DNA of 64,000 nt from NCBI RefSeq assembly GCF_963681195.1, contig NZ_OY808997.1, forward strand, positions 1 through 64,000. Reading direction: 5' to 3'. Origin of the DNA: Vibrio sp. 16. Its GTDB lineage: Bacteria; Pseudomonadota; Gammaproteobacteria; Enterobacterales; Vibrionaceae. Under the pieces are notes generated by a model that saw only the letters and a list, made by a program, of their open reading frames with translations, did no database searches and was not told the DNA's origin. The position numbers were made by a program, and so were the translations under genes. How positions within the stretch are numbered: the first letter of the stretch is position 1; each line of letters begins with the position of its first letter. This document shows, piece by piece, positions 36,302 to 49,993 of this stretch.

Positions 36302-37282
36302 ATGGCTCAGCAGATTGAATTAACCAATACAGTAAAAGATAGCCAACTGGGTCAACGCCTGGATCAAGCTATCGCCGAATTATTCGCCGATTTTTCGCGC
36401 TCTCGACTAAAAGAATGGTTGTTGGCGGGGAAAGTCCAAGTCAACGGTGAAGTTGTAACCAAACCTCGCACCAAAGTGATGGGCGGGGAGGAAATCATTC
36501 TGCAAGCGGAACTTGAAGATGAAGAGCGCTGGGAAGCGCAAGATATTCCTCTTGATATCGTCTATGAAGATGACGATATTTTGGTGATTAACAAACCGCG
36601 TGGTTTTGTTGTTCACCCAGGAGCGGGCACGCCAGATGGTACCGTCCTTAATGCGTTGTTGCATCATTACCCAAACATAGCCGAAGTGCCTCGCGCAGGT
36701 ATCGTCCATCGTTTAGATAAAGATACTACCGGCTTAATGGTTGTAGCGAAAACCGTCCCTGCGCAAACTCGTCTAGTACGTGCTTTGCAGAAAAAACGCA
36801 ATTTTGTCCGTGAGTATGAAGCCATCGCGATTGGCCGCATGACAGCGGGTGGTCGAATTGAACAGCCGATCGGTCGTCATTCGACTAAACGTACTTTGAT
36901 GGCGGTTAGCCCAATGGGTAAACCAGCGGTGACGCATTACCGTGTTGCGGAGCACTTTCGCGAACATACGCGCATCCGCCTTCGCTTGGAAACGGGTCGT
37001 ACTCACCAAATTCGTGTTCACATGTCCTATCTACAGCATCCTCTATTAGGGGATAGTGCGTATGGTGGCCGAGCGCGTATTCCTAGTGGCGCAACTGAAG
37101 AACTGGCGGAAAAAATCCGCAGCTTTGACCGTCAAGCGCTGCACGCGGTGATGCTTAAATTTGAACACCCTATTACCGGTGAAGAAGTCGAATTCCATGC
37201 CCCTGTTCCTGATGATATGGTCGAAATGGCGGAAGCGCTGCGTCAAGATACTCAAGAACACGGTTTACAAGACGAGTTCTAG
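36302..37282 (+). CDS. rluD: 23S rRNA pseudouridine synthase RluD
   Basis: This 326-residue enzyme makes pseudouridine at 1911, 1915 and 1917 in helix 69 of 23S rRNA. An N-terminal S4 domain (about 15-75: QRLDQAIAELFADFSRSRLKEWLLAGKVQVNG) precedes the RluA-type catalytic domain. The catalytic aspartate is D139 in GIVHRLDKDTTGL. Also present are LETGRTHQIRVHM and HPLLGDSAYGG. The length matches E. coli RluD (326). Only 2 bp separate it from pgeF, as in E. coli. Confidence 0.96.
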   Translation: MAQQIELTNTVKDSQLGQRLDQAIAELFADFSRSRLKEWLLAGKVQVNGEVVTKPRTKVMGGEEIILQAELEDEERWEAQDIPLDIVYEDDDILVINKPRGFVVHPGAGTPDGTVLNALLHHYPNIAEVPRAGIVHRLDKDTTGLMVVAKTVPAQTRLVRALQKKRNFVREYEAIAIGRMTAGGRIEQPIGRHSTKRTLMAVSPMGKPAVTHYRVAEHFREHTRIRLRLETGRTHQIRVHMSYLQHPLLGDSAYGGRARIPSGATEELAEKIRSFDRQALHAVMLKFEHPITGEEVEFHAPVPDDMVEMAEALRQDTQEHGLQDEF

Positions 37283-37284
37283 CT

Positions 37285-38013
37285 ATGGAAATGATTATCC
37301 CCAACTGGCCTGCGCCCAAAAATATCAAAGCGTTTGCTTCAACTCGAACTGGAGGCTGCTCACAGGCACCTTATAACGGCTTGAACCTCGGGGCTCACGT
37401 TGGGGATGATGATAAAACAGTTCAGCAAAATAGAGCATTGCTGGCAGAGTTTGCCAAAATGCCATCGGTGCCTGTTTGGCTTAACCAGACACACTCGACA
37501 GTGGTCACTAAAGCGAACCAACCCACAGATGAAGTGTTAAATGCTGATGGCCTGTTTACCCAAAACTCAGGCATTGTCTGTTCTGCGATGACCGCGGATT
37601 GCTTGCCGGTTTTATTGACCAATACAGATGGCACTCAAGTCGCGGCGGTTCATGCTGGTTGGCGTGGTTTGGCTAACGGCATTGTCGAAAATGCGCTGCT
37701 TCATTTTGAAGGAGAAGTCATGGCTTGGATTGGGCCAGCCATAGGCAAAAGTGCATTTGAAGTTGGCGAAGATGTGTTGAATACGTTTTGCTCTTTTGAT
37801 CCTCAAGCTAAACTCGCTTTTCAAGACAAAGGTAGCTCAGGTAAATATCTGGCTGATATGAACCTTCTTGTTACACAGAGGCTTAACAAATCAGGCGTTA
37901 CGCAAGTCTATTACAGTGACCTGTGTACCTATCAAAACCCAGAGCAGTTTTACTCATATCGCCGTGATGGTGTGACCGGACGCCAAGCCACGTTTATTTG
38001 GATTGAATCCTAG
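37285..38013 (+). CDS. pgeF: Peptidoglycan editing factor PgeF (YfiH, laccase-like)
   Basis: A 242-residue protein of the YfiH/DUF152 family. The metal site is seen in NQTHST (H), ADCLPVLL (C) and AVHAGWRGL (H), the conserved triad. In E. coli PgeF clears wrongly made muropeptides bearing serine in place of alanine; copper oxidase and nucleoside activities are also reported in the family. It forms an operon with rluD (2-bp gap). The start could also be the ATG two codons later. It precedes clpB. Confidence 0.92.
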   Translation: MEMIIPNWPAPKNIKAFASTRTGGCSQAPYNGLNLGAHVGDDDKTVQQNRALLAEFAKMPSVPVWLNQTHSTVVTKANQPTDEVLNADGLFTQNSGIVCSAMTADCLPVLLTNTDGTQVAAVHAGWRGLANGIVENALLHFEGEVMAWIGPAIGKSAFEVGEDVLNTFCSFDPQAKLAFQDKGSSGKYLADMNLLVTQRLNKSGVTQVYYSDLCTYQNPEQFYSYRRDGVTGRQATFIWIES

Positions 38014-38056
38014 TTCATTTCCACATCAGATAAGGTGATTTTATCTTATCTCCTCC

Positions 38057-38085
38057 CTTGAAAATCTGACATCGCGTAGCCATCT
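38057..38085 (+). promoter_or_regulatory. Sigma-32 heat-shock promoter of clpB
   Basis: CTTGAAA (38057-38063), 14 bp, AGCCATCT (38078-38085). The first block is a perfect -35 for sigma-32 and the second matches six of eight bases of CCCCATnT. Transcription would begin about 40 bp before the clpB start. Confidence 0.8.
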
Positions 38086-38133
38086 TTCATACTGATTATA
38101 GAATTATTCTCAGTTGAGGTTAGGAAGGTAGAT

Positions 38134-40707
38134 ATGCGTCTTGACAGATTCACAAGTAAATTTCAAATCGCGATATCTGACGCTCAATCGTTGGCGTTGG
38201 GCCGCGATCATCAATACATAGAGCCAGTTCATTTAATGGTGGCACTGATGGATCAGGATGGTAGTCCGATTCGTCCGTTGTTAACGATGCTCAATGTAGA
38301 CATCACGCAGCTACGCTCAAAGCTTAGCGAGATCTTAGATCGATTGCCTAAAGTCAGTGGCATTGGGGGAGACGTTCAACTCTCTAGTGCAATGGGGACC
38401 ATGTTTAACTTATGTGACAAGGTTGCCCAAAAGCGTCAAGACGCCTACATCTCTTCTGAAATTTTCCTACTTGCGGCAATTGAAGATCGCGGTCCGTTAG
38501 GTGCATTGCTAAAAGAGCAAGGTCTAACGGAAGATAAAATAAGCGAAGCGATTGATAAAGTGCGGGGAGGTCAAAAGGTTAATGACCAAAACGCAGAAGA
38601 GCTACGTCAAGCGTTAGAGAAGTTTACGATTGACCTGACTGAACGGGCTGAACAAGGCAAACTGGATCCGGTGATTGGTCGTGATGATGAAATTCGCAGA
38701 ACTATCCAAGTACTGCAGCGTCGCACCAAAAACAATCCAGTGATCATTGGTGAGCCTGGGGTTGGTAAAACGGCCATTGTAGAGGGTTTAGCGCAGCGTA
38801 TCGTGAACAATGAAGTGCCAGAAGGGCTTCGCGGACGTCGAGTGCTCTCATTAGATATGGGCGCGCTGGTGGCTGGTGCTAAGTACCGTGGTGAGTTTGA
38901 GGAGCGCTTAAAATCGGTCTTGAACGAACTCTCTAAAGAAGAGGGCAATATTATCCTCTTTATTGATGAGATTCATACCATGGTCGGCGCGGGTAAAGGC
39001 GAAGGCTCTATGGATGCCGGTAATATGTTGAAGCCCGCTTTGGCGCGCGGAGAACTGCATTGCGTTGGTGCAACAACTTTGGATGAATACCGCCAGTACA
39101 TAGAGAAAGATCCGGCGTTAGAGCGTCGCTTTCAAAAAGTGATTGTCGATGAGCCAACCGTTGAAGATACGGTTGCGATCTTACGTGGTCTAAAGGAGCG
39201 TTACGAACTGCATCATCATGTTGAAATAACCGATCCGGCCATCGTAGCTGCGGCAAGTTTGTCACATCGCTATGTGTCAGATAGACAGTTACCTGATAAA
39301 GCCATCGACCTGATCGATGAGGCCGCATCGAGTATTCGTATGCAAATTGACTCCAAGCCTGAAGCGCTAGACAAGCTTGAACGGAAAATCATCCAACTTA
39401 AGATTGAGCAACAAGCGTTAACGAATGAGCATGACGACGCGAGTGAAAAACGCCTCAACATACTCAATGAAGAACTTGCAGAGAAAGAACGCGAGTTCGC
39501 GGAGTTAGATGAGGTCTGGAATGCAGAGAAAGCTGCGTTGTCAGGGACTCAGCATATCAAGTCTGAGTTAGAACAAGCTCGCTTAGATATGGAGTTCGCT
39601 CGCCGTGCTGGTGATCTCAATCGAATGTCTGAACTTCAATATGGGCGTATTCCCGAACTGGAAAAGCAACTCGATCTGGCAACACAGGCTGAGATGCAAG
39701 AAATGACCTTGCTCCGTAACAAGGTAACAGACAACGAGATTGCTGAAGTACTATCAAAGCAAACGGGTATTCCTGTTTCAAAAATGCTCGAAGCGGAAAA
39801 AGAGAAACTGCTTCAGATGGAGGAAGTTCTCCACAAGCGTGTTATTGGTCAAACGGAAGCCGTAGAAGTGGTTTCCGATGCCATCCGCCGTAGTCGAGCG
39901 GGCTTGTCGGATCCCAATAAGCCAATTGGTTCGTTCCTATTCCTAGGGCCAACTGGCGTGGGTAAAACAGAGCTTTGCAAAACACTGGCTCACTTTATGT
40001 TTGACAGTGAAGATGCGATGGTTCGTATCGACATGTCTGAGTTTATGGAAAAGCATTCCGTCGCGAGACTCGTTGGTGCGCCTCCGGGCTATGTGGGTTA
40101 TGAGGAAGGTGGTTACCTCACAGAGGCTGTTCGCCGGAAACCTTATTCGGTGATATTGCTTGATGAAGTAGAGAAGGCACATCCAGATGTTTTCAATATT
40201 TTACTGCAGGTGCTTGATGATGGTCGACTAACCGATGGTCAAGGGCGAACTGTTGATTTTCGAAATACGGTTGTGATCATGACATCAAATCTCGGGTCTG
40301 CACGTATCCAAGAAAACTTTGGAGCGCTTGATTATGAGGGAATGAAAGAACAAGTGATGGAGGTGGTAAGCAAGCACTTCAGACCTGAGTTCTTAAACCG
40401 CGTCGATGAAAGTGTTGTCTTCCACCCATTGGCTCAAGAGCATATTAAATCGATAGCGTCCATTCAGTTGAAACGTTTGTCGGATAGGATGGAAGACAAA
40501 GGTTACGTACTTGAAGTCTCGGATAAGGCTCTTGATCTGATTGCGCAAGTTGGGTTTGATCCTGTGTTTGGAGCACGACCTTTGAAACGTGCAATTCAAC
40601 AGAGTGTAGAAAACCCACTTGCTAAAGCGATATTAGCGGGCAGAGTTATCCCTGAGAAACCGGTAAAACTCTTGGTTAACAATGACCAGATCATCGCGCA
40701 TCAGTAG
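38134..40707 (+). CDS. clpB: ClpB disaggregase
   Basis: An 857-residue Hsp100 chaperone that works with DnaK to dissolve protein aggregates. The N-domain is at 1-145. AAA-1 has GEPGVGKT (about 206-213) and the [12 protein letters not shown]alker B. The coiled-coil M-domain is at about 410-525. AAA-2 has GPTGVGKT (about 607) and [14 protein letters not shown]. There is no IGF/L ClpP-binding loop, as expected for ClpB. The length matches E. coli ClpB (857). A clear sigma-32 promoter lies upstream. It is the last protein gene before the rrn operon, as in V. cholerae. Confidence 0.97.
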   Translation: MRLDRFTSKFQIAISDAQSLALGRDHQYIEPVHLMVALMDQDGSPIRPLLTMLNVDITQLRSKLSEILDRLPKVSGIGGDVQLSSAMGTMFNLCDKVAQKRQDAYISSEIFLLAAIEDRGPLGALLKEQGLTEDKISEAIDKVRGGQKVNDQNAEELRQALEKFTIDLTERAEQGKLDPVIGRDDEIRRTIQVLQRRTKNNPVIIGEPGVGKTAIVEGLAQRIVNNEVPEGLRGRRVLSLDMGALVAGAKYRGEFEERLKSVLNELSKEEGNIILFIDEIHTMVGAGKGEGSMDAGNMLKPALARGELHCVGATTLDEYRQYIEKDPALERRFQKVIVDEPTVEDTVAILRGLKERYELHHHVEITDPAIVAAASLSHRYVSDRQLPDKAIDLIDEAASSIRMQIDSKPEALDKLERKIIQLKIEQQALTNEHDDASEKRLNILNEELAEKEREFAELDEVWNAEKAALSGTQHIKSELEQARLDMEFARRAGDLNRMSELQYGRIPELEKQLDLATQAEMQEMTLLRNKVTDNEIAEVLSKQTGIPVSKMLEAEKEKLLQMEEVLHKRVIGQTEAVEVVSDAIRRSRAGLSDPNKPIGSFLFLGPTGVGKTELCKTLAHFMFDSEDAMVRIDMSEFMEKHSVARLVGAPPGYVGYEEGGYLTEAVRRKPYSVILLDEVEKAHPDVFNILLQVLDDGRLTDGQGRTVDFRNTVVIMTSNLGSARIQENFGALDYEGMKEQVMEVVSKHFRPEFLNRVDESVVFHPLAQEHIKSIASIQLKRLSDRMEDKGYVLEVSDKALDLIAQVGFDPVFGARPLKRAIQQSVENPLAKAILAGRVIPEKPVKLLVNNDQIIAHQ

Positions 40708-40720
40708 TTATGTTTTATTT

Positions 40721-40745
40721 AAAGGGCCTTTTAAGGCCCTTTTTG
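40721..40745 (+). terminator. Terminator of clpB
   Basis: AAAGGGCC (40721-40728), loop TTTTAA, GGCCCTTT (40735-40742), TTT. Confidence 0.85.
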
Positions 40746-40817
40746 TTTGAGTTTTGCGCGCTTTGTGTGAAATGTATGCGAACGATTCAATGGTTGGTGT
40801 TTTTTTGCATTTAGGGC

Positions 40818-40845
40818 TTGTGCTTGTCAGATAACTCCCTATAAT
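40818..40845 (+). promoter_or_regulatory. rrn P1 promoter
   Basis: TTGTGC (40818-40823), 16 bp, TATAAT (40840-40845), then the GC-rich discriminator GCGCCTCC. The block AACTCCCTATAATGCGCC is the same as in E. coli rrn P1 promoters, which respond to ppGpp. Confidence 0.88.
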
Positions 40846-40930
40846 GCGCCTCCGTTGTCACGGGAAACCTGATTAACAAACGGCTTGAAAGTGAAGTTAG
40901 TAACTTTCAGAGAAGTAACGAAAAAAGTGT

Positions 40931-40958
40931 TTGACACTTAAAGTTATATCGATAGAAT
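40931..40958 (+). promoter_or_regulatory. rrn P2 promoter
   Basis: TTGACA (40931-40936), 16 bp, TAGAAT (40953-40958), GC-rich discriminator GGCCGTCC. It lies about 110 bp after P1, the usual tandem layout. Confidence 0.8.
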
Positions 40959-40990
40959 GGCCGTCCGCTTTGATAGAAAGCTCAAAGCAA

Positions 40991-41004
40991 AGCTCTTTAA
41001 CAAT
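40991..41004 (+). promoter_or_regulatory. boxA antitermination signal of the rrn leader
   Basis: AGCTCTTTAACAAT contains the conserved boxA GCTCTTTAACA, the Nus-factor site of rRNA operons. Confidence 0.85.
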
Positions 41005-41173
41005 ATAAACCTATCAATCTGTGTGGGCACTCGTTGATGATAATCCAATTAGAAGCTTCGGTTTCAAATTAGGTTTCAATGAAACGAAGTGACCATTGAA
41101 TCGAAAGATTCAGCACAGTCAATTCAAACATTACTTATGTAATGTTCAGTATTCATTGAGCCGACAAAATCTT

Positions 41174-42725
<1,552 letters not shown>

Positions 42726-42790
42726 TACGATGATTATTGCGATGAGTGTTCACACAGATTGATGGTTTATTACGTTTTAGAGACGATACT

Positions 42791-42867
42791 GGGTCTGTAG
42801 CTCAGGTGGTTAGAGCGTTCGCCTGATAAGCGAGAGGTCGGTGGTTCAAGTCCACTCAGACCCACCA
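42791..42867 (+). tRNA. tRNA-Ile (GAT)
   Basis: 77 nt with encoded CCA. The anticodon GAT sits in CCTGATAAG and the T-loop is GTTCAAGTC. It is in the 16S-23S spacer. Confidence 0.98.
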
Positions 42868-42905
42868 ATTTCCTTGAAATTGGCATACAGTATCGACACC
42901 TTGAT

Positions 42906-42981
42906 GGGGCTATAGCTCAGCTGGGAGAGCGCCTGCCTTGCACGCAGGAGGTCTGCGGTTCGATCCCGCATAGCTCCACCA
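42906..42981 (+). tRNA. tRNA-Ala (TGC)
   Basis: 76 nt with encoded CCA and anticodon TGC in CTTGCACG. It is the second spacer tRNA, the usual Ile-Ala pair. Confidence 0.98.
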
Positions 42982-43048
42982 TCTTTAAGTGTTCTTCTTT
43001 CTTTTAATAGAAGGCAGAGTCTTTAAAAATGGTTTCGAAAGAAATCTA

Positions 43049-43060
43049 GCTCTTTAACAA
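43049..43060 (+). promoter_or_regulatory. boxA in the 16S-23S spacer
   Basis: GCTCTTTAACAA, the same antitermination element as in the leader, about 210 bp before 23S. The rest of the 287-bp spacer after tRNA-Ala holds processing stems and no gene. Confidence 0.8.
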
Positions 43061-43268
43061 TTTGGAAAGCTGACAAATCAACAAATTATTGTTGATTGTA
43101 AAGTTCTCAATGTTTGTCGTTAAGACAAACACCAATACAACACATTCAAGTGTTCTTGGAATTTGAGTCCGGCAAAATCGTGTCTGCACATGTATAAAAA
43201 TTGCAGACAACTTTGGTTGTTTAACAACATCCTCAAGATTCGCTTCGCGAAACTCTTTGGGGTTGTAT

Positions 43269-46157
<2,889 letters not shown>

Positions 46158-46245
46158 ACAACACCCAAAGGGTTTTGATGGACTCAAATAAGAATACTTT
46201 GATTGTGTTATAGAGAACACAAACAGCTTTCCAGATTAAAGAATT

Positions 46246-46365
46246 TGCTTGGCGACCATAGCGATTTGGACCCACCTGATTCCATGCCGAACTCAGAAGT
46301 GAAACGAATTAGCGCCGATGGTAGTGTGGGGCTTCCCCATGTGAGAGTAGGACATCGCCAGGCTT
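46246..46365 (+). rRNA. 5S ribosomal RNA
   Basis: 120 nt from TGCTTGGCGACCATAGCG to GCCAGGCTT. It has the conserved CCATGCCGAACTCAGAAGTG and pairs end to end. Confidence 0.98.
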
Positions 46366-46436
46366 CCAATTTATTTTCACTTTTTAAAAGTGAAGACAAA
46401 AGATGGACACTTGCTTGATAGTGAGTATGCCACTGC

Positions 46437-46513
46437 GGAGTGGTAGTTCAGTTGGTTAGAATACCGGCCTGTCACGCCGGGGGTCGCGGGTTCGAGTCCC
46501 GTCCACTCCGCCA
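46437..46513 (+). tRNA. tRNA-Asp (GTC)
   Basis: 77 nt with CCA. The anticodon GTC sits in CCTGTCACG. It is 71 bp after 5S, a distal tRNA of the rrn operon. Confidence 0.97.
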
Positions 46514-46547
46514 CTTATTTGAGAGTCGTCTCAATAAACACGAAGAT

Positions 46548-46624
<77 letters not shown>

Positions 46625-46629
46625 TATCT

Positions 46630-46661
46630 AAGGCTCTAGTCGAAAGACTAGAGCCTTTTTA
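46630..46661 (+). terminator. rrn operon terminator
   Basis: AAGGCTCTAGTC-GAAA-GACTAGAGCCTT with T4, a 12-bp perfect stem with a GAAA tetraloop. Confidence 0.95.
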
Positions 46662-46681
46662 CTTTTTGGTATTGAAGTATT

Positions 46682-46704
46682 CAATTGGCAGAGCAGCGTA
46701 TTCC
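46682..46704 (+). pseudogene. tRNA-Trp fragment
   Basis: These 23 bases match 46561-46583 of tRNA-Trp (D-arm through the 5' anticodon stem) at 22 positions. The similarity stops before the anticodon, and no acceptor or T-arm follows. It reads as a remnant of a duplicated tRNA-Trp just past the rrn terminator. It cannot be functional. Confidence 0.65.
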
Positions 46705-46812
46705 CCGTCTTGCCAAAAGAACAAGGCTTACTTGCTGAATCCTAATTGTCTATAGGCAAGTGACGTGGCTTTTATTACTGAGCTGCAACCATTAATGCAT
46801 CTGCCCCTAACT

Positions 46813-47523
46813 CTATTTCTCGAGCGGCTTTTCGCTTCTTAGATAATCATTCCACTTCTGATTGAACTTCTCAGGTAGAGCAGAGTCTTTAAACTTCTCT
46901 TTAGAAAAAAGTAAATACATATCTTGTTCGAACAGTGGTTTGTTATGATAGGTTAACTCTTCAGCCGCCTCTTTTGGGAGTACTTGATCAATTCTCATCT
47001 GCCCAGTTTCAATCGTAGCAGGATAGGCATCTATTCGCCCTTTGAACAGCAATTGAAATACATAGCTATCAGTGTTTCCAGTGAATGGCTTTAGTCCCAT
47101 CTCAATGAGCACATCCCGCGCTGTGTAATCGACCACAGCTCCCAACGTATATGAAGCAAGGTCTTCGTCGGTTTGCCAATCAAATCCATTATCCTTGCGA
47201 TGAAAGAACACGACTTTTTGTGTCATTAATTTATCTGAAAGTATGAAATGATCTCGTCGATCTTTATTTTCGAACCAAGGGAATGTTGCATCAAACTTCC
47301 CAGATCTAACCCCTTTCAATGCTCTTGCCCATGAGGTGTATTCATAGACAACTTGGTAGCCTAGCGACTCAAATACTTTGGTCACTGGATCTTGCAGCAA
47401 CCTATGCTCAGCGTTGGAGCTGGACGTATGGGGAGGGTAGTCCTCAATTGCAATGACAATAGATTTCGCTTGCAGCATTGTTGGACACATTAGTAAGCAA
47501 GCGAAAGAAAGTTGGTAATTCAT
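46813..47523 (-). CDS. Family-3 extracellular solute-binding protein (orphan)
   Basis: A 236-residue periplasmic protein. The signal peptide is about 1-19 (CLLMCPTMLQA|KS). It has the SBP_bac_3 fold used for amino acids and related ligands: VIAIEDYPPHTSSS at the start, then WARALKGVRSGKFDATFPWF, YTLGAVVDYTARDVLIEMGL and a helical end. No permease or ATPase genes are near, so transport cannot be assumed. Many Vibrio carry such solitary proteins of unknown role. The ligand is unknown. It lies between the rrn operon and suhB and is transcribed toward the rrn. Confidence 0.8.
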   Translation of the reverse strand: MNYQLSFACLLMCPTMLQAKSIVIAIEDYPPHTSSSNAEHRLLQDPVTKVFESLGYQVVYEYTSWARALKGVRSGKFDATFPWFENKDRRDHFILSDKLMTQKVVFFHRKDNGFDWQTDEDLASYTLGAVVDYTARDVLIEMGLKPFTGNTDSYVFQLLFKGRIDAYPATIETGQMRIDQVLPKEAAEELTYHNKPLFEQDMYLLFSKEKFKDSALPEKFNQKWNDYLRSEKPLEK

Positions 47524-47578
47524 AAGGCGAACAATCCACTATGGAGGTGCAATATTGATTATAGATGCTTTAGACAAT

Positions 47579-47605
47579 AAAAAAGCCCGCTCAAAGAGCG
47601 GGCTT
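47579..47605 (-). terminator. Terminator of suhB
   Basis: AAGCCCGCTC-AAA-GAGCGGGCTT (47583-47605) with a T-run on the minus strand, 26 bp past the suhB stop. Confidence 0.9.
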
Positions 47606-47631
47606 CATAATCAGCTGTGACGGAGCTTGAT

Positions 47632-48435
47632 TTATTTAAGTAGTGCTTCGTTACCGTGTTCACGGATATGCTTAAGCATGCCTTTAACACCGCGTGCGCT
47701 TGACGCTACAACATTACCTGACTTCATGTAGTCAGTGCCACCTGCGAAATCGGTGATGATAGCACCAGCCTCTCGAGCGATCAGTTCGCCCGCTGCGATG
47801 TCCCAAGGCTTAAGACCTAGCTCGAAGAAACCATCAACACGGCCTGCTGCAACATAACATAGGTCTAGAGCGGCAGAGCCAGTACGACGGAAGTCAGCAC
47901 AGTCTACAAATAGCGCAGACATGATCTTGAAGTAAGATTCAGAGTGCTGTTTTTGCTTGTATGGGAAACCAGTCGCTAGAATAGTGCCTTGAAGGTCTTT
48001 TAGCTGTTTTACACGGATACGTGCGTTGTTTAGCTGAGCACCAGCACCGCGTTGAGCTGTGAATAGCTCATTGAGCATTGGGTCGTAAACACAAGCAACT
48101 TCTGTTTTACCTTTAAAGCGAACAGCGATAGAGACAGAAAAATGTGGTAAACCTTTTACAAAGTTTGAAGTGCCATCCAGTGGGTCGATGATCCATTGTA
48201 CTTCTTTATCTTTACCTTCGATAACGCCATTTTCTTCTGCGACGATGCAGTGTTCTGGGTACGACGCTTTAATCGTATCGATAATGATAGCTTCTGCTTC
48301 TTTGTCTACGTTAGTAACAAAGTCGTTCGTGCCTTTCTGAGTTGATTCGATCTTCTCAGCATTTTCTAAAGATTTAGCAATATGATTGCCTGCTTTTCGT
48401 GCAGCACGAATAGCGATATTAAGCATTGGATGCAT
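47632..48435 (-). CDS. suhB: Inositol monophosphatase family protein SuhB
   Basis: A 267-residue Mg-dependent phosphatase fold protein. It has the EENG metal site (VAEENGVIEG near residue 66), the DPLDGTSNFVKGLPHF block (about 84-99) and WDIAAGELIAREAGA near the C-terminus. In E. coli SuhB joins Nus factors in rRNA antitermination complexes and also hydrolyses inositol-1-phosphate. Length and motifs agree. It is divergent from trmJ; the 177-bp gap holds an IscR-type site. Its position close to an rrn operon is probably chance. Confidence 0.95.
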   Translation of the reverse strand: MHPMLNIAIRAARKAGNHIAKSLENAEKIESTQKGTNDFVTNVDKEAEAIIIDTIKASYPEHCIVAEENGVIEGKDKEVQWIIDPLDGTSNFVKGLPHFSVSIAVRFKGKTEVACVYDPMLNELFTAQRGAGAQLNNARIRVKQLKDLQGTILATGFPYKQKQHSESYFKIMSALFVDCADFRRTGSAALDLCYVAAGRVDGFFELGLKPWDIAAGELIAREAGAIITDFAGGTDYMKSGNVVASSARGVKGMLKHIREHGNEALLK

Positions 48436-48543
48436 ACTAATTTCCCAACGGATGTTAAAGAACAGAAAAACGGGCGGCAGTATACCAGATAAATGACCAA
48501 ATGGAAGCGGTTAATTTTTGTCCTCTTGGTTTTTAATCAGAAA

Positions 48544-48578
48544 GGACCTGACCATTTTAGTCAGGTATATGCTATTAT
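48544..48578 (+). promoter_or_regulatory. IscR type-1 site over the trmJ promoter
   Basis: The 25 bases 48544-48568 match 22 of 25 positions of the type-1 IscR consensus ATASYYGACTRWWWYAGTCRRSTAT; the core CTGACC and AGTCAGGTAT are clear. A -10 TATTAT follows at 48573-48578. The weak -35 (TGACCA, 48549-48554) lies inside the site, so bound IscR would block the promoter. Confidence 0.75.
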
Positions 48579-48612
48579 CTTGCCGCTTTATTAATAGCTT
48601 TAGGATTCATCG

Positions 48613-49338
48613 ATGCTTCACAACGTAAAAGTTGTCCTTGTGGGGACTTCGCACTCTGGAAATATTGGCTCCGCCGCTCGTGCTATGAAAGTCATGGGTT
48701 TGAGTAATTTAGTGCTAGTTGATCCTCAATGCAGCGTCGATGAACAGGCCCTCGCTTTAGCTGCGGGGGCGAGTGATATCGCTGAGAATGCTAAGATAGT
48801 CTCGTCGTTAACTGAAGCTGTCTCTGACTGCGCCCTTGTTGTGGGATCGAGCGCTCGCTCTCGCACATTGGAGTGGCCAATGCTTGAACCGCGAGAATGT
48901 GGGGTTAAGTTTGTCGAAGAAGGACAAAGCGCCCCAGTGGCTTTGGTATTTGGTCGAGAGCGTACGGGGTTAACCAACGATGAATTGCAAACCTGCCATT
49001 ACCACGTTTGTATCCCTGCAAACCCTGAATATAGCTCTCTCAATTTGGCGATGGCTGTTCAGACTCTGAGCTATGAAGTACGTATGGCCTTCCTTGAAAA
49101 AGAGCAAAGCCAGTACGCGACTACCGAATTGGTTGAATATCCAAGACACAAAGAGCTGGAAATGTTCTTTGAGCACCTTGAAAAAGTGGCTCAAAAGACC
49201 CAGTTTATCAGTGAAGACCAACCAGGTAAGGTGATGAATAAACTGCGTCGTTTGTTTAATCGCGCGAGACCAGAAGCTCAAGAGCTGAACATTTTACGTG
49301 GTGTTCTTACTGCGATAGAAAAGCGTATAAACGAGTGA
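48613..49338 (+). CDS. trmJ: tRNA 2'-O-methyltransferase TrmJ
   Basis: A 241-residue SPOUT enzyme that methylates the ribose of C32/U32 in several tRNAs. The knotted SAM site is seen in [34 protein letters not shown] and [13 protein letters not shown]-terminal helical extension (about 165-241) fits TrmJ rather than the shorter TrmL. The gene lies just upstream of iscR in the same direction, as in E. coli. The IscR-type site in its promoter suggests shared control with the isc genes. Confidence 0.95.
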   Translation: MLHNVKVVLVGTSHSGNIGSAARAMKVMGLSNLVLVDPQCSVDEQALALAAGASDIAENAKIVSSLTEAVSDCALVVGSSARSRTLEWPMLEPRECGVKFVEEGQSAPVALVFGRERTGLTNDELQTCHYHVCIPANPEYSSLNLAMAVQTLSYEVRMAFLEKEQSQYATTELVEYPRHKELEMFFEHLEKVAQKTQFISEDQPGKVMNKLRRLFNRARPEAQELNILRGVLTAIEKRINE

Positions 49339-49365
49339 TTTTGTCCATATAAGCAAAGTGGTTAA

Positions 49366-49415
49366 ATACCTGACTAAAATAGTCAATTAAATACTTGACC
49401 AAAATAGTCAGGTAT
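49366..49415 (+). promoter_or_regulatory. Two abutting IscR type-1 sites before iscR
   Basis: Site 1 is 49366-49390 (ATACCTGACT...AGTCAATTAA) and site 2 is 49391-49415 (ATACTTGACC...AGTCAGGTAT). Each fits the 25-bp type-1 consensus and they touch without a gap. Autorepression of the isc operon by [2Fe-2S]-IscR is expected. Confidence 0.88.
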
Positions 49416-49457
49416 GGAAGAATTCCTACCATATTAACGGTGTGGATATGGTGTTAT

Positions 49458-49964
49458 ATGAGACTTACATCTAAAGGAAGATACGCAGTGACAGCCATGT
49501 TAGATGTGGCTCTGCATTCGCAACAAAACCCTGTACCTCTGGCTGATATTTCAGAGCGTCAAGGGATCTCTCTATCTTACCTAGAGCAGCTTTTCTCTAA
49601 ACTACGTAAAGCGGGTTTGGTTGCAAGTGTTCGTGGTCCTGGCGGTGGTTACCGACTTGGTGAAGACGCTCAGTCTATCTCTATTGGTACGGTCATTGCG
49701 GCGGTAGACGAATCTGTAGATGCGACTAAATGCAATGGGAAAGGAGACTGCCAAGGTGGCACTCGTTGCCTAACTCACACACTGTGGCGTGACTTGAGTT
49801 CACGTATTAGCGACTTCTTGAACAACATCACCTTAGGTGAGTTAATGCATGATAATGAAGTCCTAGAAATTTCTGACCGCCAAGACATTGATCTTGCCGT
49901 CAACCATGGGTTTGCTACAAAAAATACAAACACCGCACCCATCGGTGTAAATGTCCGCTCATAA
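49458..49964 (+). CDS. iscR: Iron-sulfur cluster regulator IscR
   Basis: A 168-residue Rrf2-family winged-helix protein that senses cluster status and controls Fe-S assembly genes. The DNA-binding part is at 1-65 ([20 protein letters not shown]... [16 protein letters not shown]). Cluster ligands are C92, C98, C104 and H107. I use the ATG at 49458, where the family begins; the frame is open 21 codons further up, but that stretch runs into the operator. It is first in iscRSUA-hscBA-fdx-iscX and carries two operator sites upstream. Confidence 0.96.
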   Translation: MRLTSKGRYAVTAMLDVALHSQQNPVPLADISERQGISLSYLEQLFSKLRKAGLVASVRGPGGGYRLGEDAQSISIGTVIAAVDESVDATKCNGKGDCQGGTRCLTHTLWRDLSSRISDFLNNITLGELMHDNEVLEISDRQDIDLAVNHGFATKNTNTAPIGVNVRS

Positions 49965-49993
49965 GCGATTTGCCTGTTACATTGGAGTAGAAA

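Noticed and set aside
38026..38049. AGATAAG/CTTATCT repeat after pgeF as a terminator
   Set aside because: The stem is A/T-rich and no T-run follows; it is too weak to claim.
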